A program made the translations under genes and the position numbers. The notes under the pieces are model-generated. The model ran no database searches, was not told where the DNA came from, and was given only the letters and a program-made list of their open reading frames with translations. DNA of 64,000 bases from Roseovarius salincola. Its GTDB lineage: Bacteria; Pseudomonadota; Alphaproteobacteria; Rhodobacterales; Rhodobacteraceae. Position 1 is the first letter of the stretch; each line of letters opens with the position of its first letter. This document shows positions 36,257 through 43,031 of the stretch, one piece after another. The stretch covers positions 80,470-144,469 of the forward strand of contig NZ_JAPTNL010000009.1 in the NCBI RefSeq assembly GCF_026891095.1, written 5' to 3'.

Positions 36257-36379
36257 GATGTGCAAATGTATTATCGCAAGATGAAAGAAAATTTCGCAAC
36301 AACTGCTTTTGCATGAACGATTTTTTTGTAAAAAACTAGACAGAAAGATTGCATTTTTTGTAAAAGAATTGCAAAAAAA
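36257..36379. promoter_or_regulatory. AT-rich divergent promoter with repeated GCAA/GTAA boxes
   Basis: Between the binding-protein gene and the ScfR-type gene lies a strikingly AT-rich 160-base spacer. It repeats a short box: TGCAAA (36261-36266), TCGCAA (36274-36279 and 36294-36299), TTTTGCA (36307-36313), TTTTTTTGTAAAAAA (36321-36335), TTTTTTGTAAAA (36354-36365), TTGCAAAA (36369-36376). The related RamB regulator binds AAAGTTTGCAAA-like sites, so these are probably operators for the adjacent regulator. Confidence 0.55.
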
Positions 36380-36414
36380 CCGTGGAAGACACGCGAATTG
36401 CAGGAAAATTTCCG

Positions 36415-37743
36415 ATGCCCGAAAGTTCGATGATCGGCAACCGCATCCGCGAAAGGCGCGTGATGAACGGGATGCGCCAGTCCGAACTGGCCCGCCGCGT
36501 CGGAATTTCACCATCATACCTGAACCTGATCGAACATAACCGGCGCAGAATCGGCGGTAAGACGCTGCTTGGGATTGCCGATGCGCTTGAGGTCGAACCC
36601 GCCCTTCTGTCCGAGGGGGCCGAGGCGACGCTGATCCACGGGCTGCGCGAGGCGGCGGGCACGCAGGCCGCGCAGGGCGTCGAAACCCGCCGCGCCGAGG
36701 AATTCGCCGGGCGTTTTCCGGGCTGGGCGCGCCTGTTGGTCGATCTGCATGGTCGCGCCGAGGCGCTGCAGCGCACTGTCGAAACCCTGACCGACCGGCT
36801 GGCGCATGACCCGCATCTGGCGGATTCGCTGCATGAGGTGATCTCGACGGTGACCGCGATCCGATCGACCTCTTCGATCCTGGTCGAGACCGAGGCGCTG
36901 GAACCTGAATGGCAGAACCGCTTTCACCGTAATATCGACGAAGACAGCCGCCGTCTGGCCGAAGGCGCCGAATCGCTGGTACGCTATCTCGAGGGCGCGG
37001 CAAACACAGAGGCCGAGATCAAGTCGCCGCAGTATGAGCTGCTGGCCTTCCTGTCGGCGAACGGGTTCCATTTTCCCGCGCTCGAGGGTGGCGCGGGATC
37101 GCGGGTCGCGCAGACGATCGTGGCGCAGGCCGAAGCGCTGGTTTCGGATGCGGCGCGGCGTCTGGCGCTGGACGCGCTTGAGCAATACCGCGCGGACGCC
37201 ACGCGCCTGCCGCTGGAGCGCGTATTGGAGGAGATGCGCCGCGACCCCGCGCCCGAGCGGCTTGCGCAGGTCTTTGACTGCGATCTGCCCACGGTCTTCC
37301 GCCGCATCGCGGCGCTGCCGGAAAGCGAAGCGGGGCTGGTCGGGCTGGTGAGTTGCGACGCGTCGGGCGCGCTGATCTTTCGCCGCCCGTTTCCGCGTTT
37401 TGCCATGCCGCGCGATGCCGGCGCCTGTGCGCTCTGGCCTTTGTTTCAGGTTCTGGGGCAGCCGCAGGTGCCGGTCCGGGTGCGTCTGCGCCAGGCGGGG
37501 CGCGGCCAGGAAACGGTGCTGGCGCTGGCCGCCGCCGAGCAGCTTGCCCCGGCCACCTTCGAACGTCCGGCGCTGATGCGGGCGCATATGCTGATCCTCC
37601 CAGACAGATCGGACAGGGGCGAGAGCGCGGGGGGCGGGCCGGGCGACGCGTTGGTGCGCGATGTCGGGGTCAGTTGCCGGATTTGTCCGCTCAGGGGGTG
37701 CGCGGCGCGGCGTGAGCCGTCGATTGTTGCAGACGGATTTTGA
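36415..37743 (+). CDS. ScfR/RamB-type XRE-family regulator (short-chain acid metabolism)
   Basis: 442 residues. The N-terminal helix-turn-helix is at about 9-62 (RIRERRVMNGMRQSELARRVGISPSYLNLIEHNRR). The long C-terminal part matches the DUF2083 short-chain fatty acyl regulator family and ends with a cysteine cluster CRICPLRGCAAR. Homologues control acetate, propionate and glyoxylate-cycle genes in response to acyl-CoA or growth on short acids. Its promoter region faces the ABC-acs unit. ATG 36415 has AGGAAA upstream; a GTG 11 codons earlier is possible. Ligand and targets here are inferred. Confidence 0.82.
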   Translation: MPESSMIGNRIRERRVMNGMRQSELARRVGISPSYLNLIEHNRRRIGGKTLLGIADALEVEPALLSEGAEATLIHGLREAAGTQAAQGVETRRAEEFAGRFPGWARLLVDLHGRAEALQRTVETLTDRLAHDPHLADSLHEVISTVTAIRSTSSILVETEALEPEWQNRFHRNIDEDSRRLAEGAESLVRYLEGAANTEAEIKSPQYELLAFLSANGFHFPALEGGAGSRVAQTIVAQAEALVSDAARRLALDALEQYRADATRLPLERVLEEMRRDPAPERLAQVFDCDLPTVFRRIAALPESEAGLVGLVSCDASGALIFRRPFPRFAMPRDAGACALWPLFQVLGQPQVPVRVRLRQAGRGQETVLALAAAEQLAPATFERPALMRAHMLILPDRSDRGESAGGGPGDALVRDVGVSCRICPLRGCAARREPSIVADGF

Positions 37744-37814
37744 CAGTTGCGCAGACATTGACGATAAACGTGCGGTGGCACGGTTCGCGTTCGACTGGAG
37801 GGGAGGCCGATTGA

Positions 37815-38183
37815 ATGGGTAGACGAGTTCTTCTGATCGAAGACGAACCCAACATCATCGAAGCCGTCAGCTTCATCCTGTCCCGCGACGGATGGGACGT
37901 CAAAACCCATTCCAACGGACATGACGCGATAGATGCGGTGCGCGCCAGGAGGCCGGACCTCGTGATCCTCGATGTGATGCTGCCGGGCAAGAGCGGCTTT
38001 GATATCCTGCACGAAATCCGGTCGGACAGCGAACTGTCGGGTATGCCGGTGCTGATGCTGACGGCGCGCGGACAGGTGAAGGACCGTGAACTGGCAGAGC
38101 AGTCGGGCGTCAACCGCTTCATGACCAAGCCCTTCTCGAATGCAGACGTTTTAGAGGTGGTGCGCAGCATGGTGGCCTCATGA
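37815..38183 (+). CDS. Single-domain response regulator
   Basis: 122 residues, only a receiver domain: acidic pocket at ED (9-11), phosphoacceptor Asp53 in LVILDVMLPG, Thr in MLTARG and Lys in MTKPFS. There is no DNA-binding output, so it must act by binding a partner or as a phosphate shuttle. It starts a three-gene unit with a strong GGAGGGGAGG site and overlaps the next gene by four bases; the third gene is its probable cognate kinase. Confidence 0.9.
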   Translation: MGRRVLLIEDEPNIIEAVSFILSRDGWDVKTHSNGHDAIDAVRARRPDLVILDVMLPGKSGFDILHEIRSDSELSGMPVLMLTARGQVKDRELAEQSGVNRFMTKPFSNADVLEVVRSMVAS

Positions 38184-38446
38184 GCAGTGAACGTGGCCCG
38201 GTCTTTCTGGAGCGGCGCACCTATCGGCGGCGCCGGATGGCGGACGCGGCACGTCTGCTGCCGATCCTCGGGGCGGCGCTGTTCGGGCTGCCGTTGCTGT
38301 GGGGGATCGAGGGCGAGGCGACGCCGACCACGCGGGTCATGTTCTACATCTTTTCGACATGGCTTGTCCTGACCGTGCTGACGGCGGTGATCTCGCGCTA
38401 TCTGCGCCAGGAGAAACAGGACCCTCCCGATACCGGAGAGTGGTGA
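38180..38446 (+). CDS. Small two-helix membrane protein, function unknown
   Basis: 88 residues with two hydrophobic helices (about 27-45 and 54-75) after a basic N terminus rich in Arg (RRTYRRRRMADAARLL). ATGA overlap with the response regulator and direct abutment (TGAATG) to the kinase gene show it belongs to the same unit. Small membrane proteins of this kind often accompany SLC5-type transporters, for example the DUF485 or DUF4212 partners; it does not clearly match either. A structural partner of the SLC5-kinase is plausible. Confidence 0.65.
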   Translation: MSSERGPVFLERRTYRRRRMADAARLLPILGAALFGLPLLWGIEGEATPTTRVMFYIFSTWLVLTVLTAVISRYLRQEKQDPPDTGEW

Positions 38447-41143
38447 ATGGCCACGCTCAACGTTCTGGTCCTGGTCTGTTTTCTTTACGTGACCTTCCTT
38501 TTCGCAATCGCCTTTGGCGCCGACCGCGCCGCGCGGCGCGGGCGTGGCACATGGCTGCGTTCGCCGGTCGTCTACACGTTGTCGCTGTCGATCTATTGCA
38601 CGGCCTGGACCTTCTATGGCGCTGTGGGGTTCGCGGCGCGATCGGGGCTTGAATTCGTCACGATCTACCTGGGGCCGACGCTGGTGATGATCGGCTGGTG
38701 GTGGACCCTGCGCAAGATGGTGCGGGTGGGGCGCAGCCAGCGGATCACCTCGGTCGCCGACCTGATCTCGTCGCGCTATGGCAAGTCCAACCTGCTGGCG
38801 GTCTTCGTCACCGTGCTCGCGGTGATCGGCACCACGCCCTATATCGCGCTGCAACTGCAATCGGTCACCCTGTCCTTCGCGACCTTCGCGGCCAATGAGC
38901 CCACCGGCACCGAACTGCCGAGCCAGCAATCCATCGCGCTTTGGGTGGCACTTGGGCTGGCGGTGTTCACGATCCTTTTCGGCACGCGTAACCTCGATGC
39001 GAATGAGCGTCATCACGGTGTGGTCATGGCCATCGCGCTCGAGGCGGTGGTGAAGCTGTTCGCGTTGCTGGCGGTGGGGGTTTTCGTGGTTTGGGGCCTT
39101 GCCGGGGGCATTGGCGAGACGCTGGCGCGGATTGATGCCTCGCCGATTGCCGCCTGGGAGGTGTCGGGCAGCCGGTGGGTCGGGCTGACCATGTTGTCGG
39201 CGGCTGCGTTCCTGTGCCTTCCGCGCATGTTTCAGGTGATGGTTGTCGAGAACGAGGACGAGGGCCATCTGCGCACCGCTTCCTGGGCATTTCCGGCCTA
39301 CCTCATGCTGATGAGCCTGTTTGTGCTGCCGATCGCGGCGGTCGGGCTGGATGTTCTGCCCGAGGGCGCCAACCCGGACCTGTTCGTTCTGACGCTGCCC
39401 TTGCAGGAGGGGCGTGACGGGCTGGCGATCCTGTCCTTCATCGGTGGGTTCTCGTCGGCCACCTCGATGGTCATCGTGGCGGCGATCGCGCTCTCGACGA
39501 TGGTTTCGAACCATGTGGTGATGCCGGTCTGGTTGTGGATCACCGGCGGTTCGGCGGTGATGTCGGGGGATCTGCGCAACGTCGCCTTGCTGGCGCGGCG
39601 AATATCCATCGCGGGGATCGTTCTGCTGGGCTATCTCTATTTTCACATGTCGGGCGGGGGCACGGCGCTGGCTGAGATCGGGCTGGTCTCTTTCGCGGGT
39701 GTGGCGCAGTTTCTGCCGGCGCTGATGGGCGGGCTGTTCTGGCGCGCGGCGAACCACACCGGCGCATTGGCCGGGCTGGCAACGGGGTTCGCGGTGTGGA
39801 TGTATTGCCTGTTCCTGCCCAGTTTCGGGCCGTCCTCGGCGCTGCCGCAGGCGGTGCTGGATCACGGCCTGTTCGGTTTGCACTGGCTGCGCCCGCAGGC
39901 GTTGTTCGGGACGGAAGGGATGGATCCGCTGGTGCATGCAGTGATGTGGAGCATGTCGCTGAACACCATCGTTTTCGTCACCGTCTCGATCATCAGCTTC
40001 CCGCGCCCGGTCGAGCGCCTGCAGGGCGCGCAATTCGTCAATGTGTTCGAGCATTCGGGCAACACGGCGGGCTGGACCGGCGGGCTGGCCCAGAGCGAGG
40101 ACCTGTTGATCATGTCGCAGCGCATCATCGGCGCGCCACAGGCGCAGGCGCTGTTTGCCACCGCCGCGACACGTCAGGGGCTGGCGGGGTATCTGCCCGA
40201 ACCCAGCCCCGACTTCCTTCAGGAGCTGGAGCGCGAACTTTCGGGCTCGGTCGGGGCGGCCACGGCGCATGCGATGATCTCTCAGATCGTGGGCGGCGCC
40301 ACCGTGTCGGTCGAAGACCTGATGGCCGTGGCCGACGAGACCGCCCAGATCATGGAATATTCGAGCCGCCTGGAGGCCAAGACCGAAGAACAGGAACGCA
40401 CCGCCCGTCAACTGCGCGAGGCCAACCAGAAGCTGACCCAGCTTTCGGTGCAGAAGGATGCATTTCTCAGCCAGATCAGCCACGAATTGCGCACGCCGAT
40501 GACCTCGATCCGGGCATTTTCCGAAATCTTGCGTGACACCAGGGGCCTGAAGGCCGCCGAGAAAAGCAAATATGCCGCCATCATCCATGACGAGACCGTG
40601 CGCCTGACGCGGCTTCTTGACGACCTGCTGGACCTGAGCGTGCTGGAAAACGGGCAGGTTGTGCTCAACAGCCAGACCGGACATCTGGACGCGCTGTTGG
40701 ATCGCGCCATCGCGGCCTCCGGGCTCGACAAGCGGACCTTTCGGATCGAGCGCGACCGCCTGGCCGAGGATGTCATGCTGACCACCGATCTGGACCGGCT
40801 GGCGCAGGTCTTCATCAACCTCATTTCCAACGCGCGAAAATACTGCGATTCTGCCAGCCCGGTGCTGAAGATTGCGCCCAAGCGGCAAAACGATCGTCTG
40901 CTGATCGACTTCATCGACAATGGGTCGGGTATTCCGACCGATCACCAGTCAATGATCTTCGAAAAATTCTCGCGTATCGGCGAAACCAAGGCGGGGGGCG
41001 CAGGACTCGGTCTGGCGATCTGCCGGGAAATCATGGCGCGGCTGGGGGGCGACATCAGCTATCTGCCCGGCCAGTCCGGCGCGGCTTTCCGTGTGACGCT
41101 GCCCCAGTCCCCGGACACCGCCGGGTCCACCGCTTCCGCATAA
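38447..41143 (+). CDS. SLC5 transporter-STAC-histidine kinase fusion (CrbS-like)
   Basis: 898 residues. Residues 1 to about 510 are an SLC5 sodium:solute symporter domain with about 13 membrane segments (SLSIYCTAWTFYGAVGFAARSG; RITSVADLISSRYGKS). A STAC-type linker follows at about 545-620 (DFLQELERELSGSVGAATAHAMISQIVGG). Then come a coiled coil, a HisKA box with His679 (SQISHELRTPM), and a HATPase with INLISNARKY, DNGSGI and GGAGLGLAI. CrbS homologues control acs in other bacteria. Unlike those, no PAS domain is evident. Sensing of acetate or another acid during transport is inferred. Confidence 0.88.
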   Translation: MATLNVLVLVCFLYVTFLFAIAFGADRAARRGRGTWLRSPVVYTLSLSIYCTAWTFYGAVGFAARSGLEFVTIYLGPTLVMIGWWWTLRKMVRVGRSQRITSVADLISSRYGKSNLLAVFVTVLAVIGTTPYIALQLQSVTLSFATFAANEPTGTELPSQQSIALWVALGLAVFTILFGTRNLDANERHHGVVMAIALEAVVKLFALLAVGVFVVWGLAGGIGETLARIDASPIAAWEVSGSRWVGLTMLSAAAFLCLPRMFQVMVVENEDEGHLRTASWAFPAYLMLMSLFVLPIAAVGLDVLPEGANPDLFVLTLPLQEGRDGLAILSFIGGFSSATSMVIVAAIALSTMVSNHVVMPVWLWITGGSAVMSGDLRNVALLARRISIAGIVLLGYLYFHMSGGGTALAEIGLVSFAGVAQFLPALMGGLFWRAANHTGALAGLATGFAVWMYCLFLPSFGPSSALPQAVLDHGLFGLHWLRPQALFGTEGMDPLVHAVMWSMSLNTIVFVTVSIISFPRPVERLQGAQFVNVFEHSGNTAGWTGGLAQSEDLLIMSQRIIGAPQAQALFATAATRQGLAGYLPEPSPDFLQELERELSGSVGAATAHAMISQIVGGATVSVEDLMAVADETAQIMEYSSRLEAKTEEQERTARQLREANQKLTQLSVQKDAFLSQISHELRTPMTSIRAFSEILRDTRGLKAAEKSKYAAIIHDETVRLTRLLDDLLDLSVLENGQVVLNSQTGHLDALLDRAIAASGLDKRTFRIERDRLAEDVMLTTDLDRLAQVFINLISNARKYCDSASPVLKIAPKRQNDRLLIDFIDNGSGIPTDHQSMIFEKFSRIGETKAGGAGLGLAICREIMARLGGDISYLPGQSGAAFRVTLPQSPDTAGSTASA

Positions 41144-41228
41144 GGCTCTTGTTAACCTTCCCGGCGTTAAATTGGGGAGCGGCCTGCGCTGGCGGGGCGC
41201 GGCTATCGGCAGGGCAACGGCGGGCAAG

Positions 41229-42215
41229 ATGGGCAGGCAGGAGGGTCATTCGGTCATACATCGCAAGGCGGCGGATGCGCGAAAGGTATTCGATGCGCGC
41301 GCCATGTCGCCATCGCGGGCGCTGCGCCTGTCGCTGGCGCGTGCCGCGGATGCGGTTCTGGATCTGGCGGCGACGGTGGCCACGCTGGAACAAAGCGTTC
41401 TGGCGCATGGCGCCATAGCGCGGGAAATGGGCGAGGATGGCCTGCTTTTGTTGCTGGACGGCCCGGATGCGCGCCGTGGCGCGCTCAGATTCGATACGCA
41501 GTTCATGGCCGCACTTGTCGAGGTGCAGACCATTGGCACCGTCGAGCGGGCGGAGGCCGCGCCGCGCAATGTCACGCGGACCGATGCGGCGATCGCGGCG
41601 CCGCTGGTGGATTCGATGCTGGAGCGGGTCGATGCATTCCTTGCGGGGCGCGCGGATCGCCCCGATTCGGCCGCCCCGCCCGGTTTCCGTTTTGGTGACA
41701 TGGTCGAGGATCTGCGCACGCTGACTCTGGCGTTGGATGCACCGGATTTCGATCTGTTCCGGGTGACCGTCGATCTGGGTGAGGGCGCGAAAACCGGGGT
41801 GATGACCCTGTTGCTGCCGCATGAACCGGCCAAGCGCGCGGCGCCGGATGTCGCGCAGGGTGGCACCACGCTGCGAGGCAACGCGCTTGGCGCACCGGTC
41901 GTGCTGGACGCGGTGATCGCGCGTCTGTCTCTGCCGCTGCGAGACGTCTGCGCGCTCATGCCGGGCACGGTGCTGAACCTCTCGCGCAGATCGATTGACG
42001 ACACGACACTCATGGCGGCGGGAAGCCATCCGGTCGCCCCGGCGCAGCTGGGGCAGACGGGGGGCTGGCGGGCCGTGAGACTGCTTGGTCCCTCGGATCC
42101 GGCGGATGAAGCGGGGGCGTCCCGGCCGGCGGCGCAGATCGGCGCCGGTCAGGCCGAGGCCGCCACCGAAGATCCGGCGCAACCCGCGCCCGTGCCGGCG
42201 CTGCGCGAGTCTTGA
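41229..42215 (+). CDS. Orphan FliM/FliN (SpoA-domain) protein
   Basis: 328 residues. A SpoA/FliN-type domain is seen at about 220-295 (LGAPVVLDAVIARLSLPLRDVCALMPGTVLNLSRRSIDD ... WRAVRLL). The central part resembles the FliM middle domain weakly. The N-terminal CheY-binding motif of FliM is not apparent, and the C-terminal 35 residues are Ala/Pro-rich. No flagellar gene is nearby, but related proteins are found at such isolated loci in Rhodobacteraceae. ATG 41229 is one of two candidates (TTG 41172 upstream). Confidence 0.65.
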   Translation: MGRQEGHSVIHRKAADARKVFDARAMSPSRALRLSLARAADAVLDLAATVATLEQSVLAHGAIAREMGEDGLLLLLDGPDARRGALRFDTQFMAALVEVQTIGTVERAEAAPRNVTRTDAAIAAPLVDSMLERVDAFLAGRADRPDSAAPPGFRFGDMVEDLRTLTLALDAPDFDLFRVTVDLGEGAKTGVMTLLLPHEPAKRAAPDVAQGGTTLRGNALGAPVVLDAVIARLSLPLRDVCALMPGTVLNLSRRSIDDTTLMAAGSHPVAPAQLGQTGGWRAVRLLGPSDPADEAGASRPAAQIGAGQAEAATEDPAQPAPVPALRES

Positions 42216-42277
42216 CTTGTATCAAGGCCGGGGGCGTTCCCATATGACACTGTGAACTGTGCGGACGGAGGAACATC

Positions 42278-42601
42278 ATGCAATCGACACAGAAATACCG
42301 CGACGTCCTGATGGGGCGGCTGGCAGAACTGGATAGCCGGCTTCACAGGATCGAAAGCGCACTGGATGAGCCCCATTCCAAGGATTGGGATGATGCCGCC
42401 ATCGAGCGGGAAGGCGACGAGGTGCTCGAGCATCTGGGACAGAGTGGGCAGGACGAGATCATTCGCATCCGTGCGGCACTGCAAAGGCTGCGTGACGGCT
42501 CTTATGGAATCTGCACCAGCTGTGGCGAGCAGATATCCGCCGAGCGGCTTGATACGCTGCCCGAGACCCCTTTTTGCAGGGAATGCGCAGCAGCGCTCTG
42601 A
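42278..42601 (+). CDS. DksA/TraR-type C4 zinc-finger protein
   Basis: 107 residues. N-terminal helical hairpin region (YRDVLMGRLAELDSRLHRIESAL) and a C-terminal zinc finger CTSCGEQISAERLD ... FCREC (CX2C-X17-CX2C). It is shorter than full DksA, like the ppGpp-independent short variants, and would bind the RNA polymerase secondary channel. The tip residues between the helices include the acidic DWDDAAIEREGDE stretch. GGAGGAAC precedes the start. Confidence 0.85.
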   Translation: MQSTQKYRDVLMGRLAELDSRLHRIESALDEPHSKDWDDAAIEREGDEVLEHLGQSGQDEIIRIRAALQRLRDGSYGICTSCGEQISAERLDTLPETPFCRECAAAL

Positions 42602-42717
42602 CGCCGGCCGTGCTATGGTTTCGGGTGGGGCATAACGGGCCTGCCATCGTGGCCGCAAAGACGTCCATGGCAACGAGAGCGAGGAACGCGAACAAGACGA
42701 CGACGTAGGAGGAGGAA

Positions 42718-42930
42718 ATGACGACAGACCTGACAACCCGGCTTTTGACGCTCAAGGACGAAATTCGGGAGGCGAACCCCGATACGCGTCACGCCTTCGC
42801 GCCGCAACTTGGCCAACTCATCGAGATGATGGAAAGCAAGGGCCTGTCGGTGCCTGCGGACATCCACGATCTGCATGAGGATCTGGTGAACGAGTCGATC
42901 GAGGCGCAGTTCGACAACATGCCGGTTTGA
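42718..42930 (+). CDS. Small acidic helical protein, unknown
   Basis: 70 residues, no signal or membrane segment, predicted helical (TTRLLTLKDEIREANPDTRHAFAPQLGQLIEMMESKGLSVP). A strong GGAGGAGG lies just before the ATG, which supports real translation. It sits 117 bases after the DksA-type gene and 102 before the FadJ-like gene. No family recognised; similar short proteins are widespread in Rhodobacteraceae. Confidence 0.65.
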   Translation: MTTDLTTRLLTLKDEIREANPDTRHAFAPQLGQLIEMMESKGLSVPADIHDLHEDLVNESIEAQFDNMPV

Positions 42931-43031
42931 CCCCGACATATGCCGGAACCCCGAGGCGACGCTTGCGTGCGATGCGATTCTTCGTAGTAATTGCAGGCAG
43001 ATGATTTGGGTATTCACAGGCGGGGAACGGA

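Noticed and set aside
36321..36335. Run of T and A as a possible terminator
   Set aside because: It has no GC stem in front and lies in the start-to-start spacer of divergent genes, so operator or promoter use is likelier.
37691..40945. A 1084-codon open frame on the minus strand opposite the SLC5-kinase gene
   Set aside because: It is the GC-rich mirror of a real gene: the product is Arg/Gln/His-rich low-complexity sequence with no domain, and the plus strand encodes an intact transporter and kinase with all motifs.
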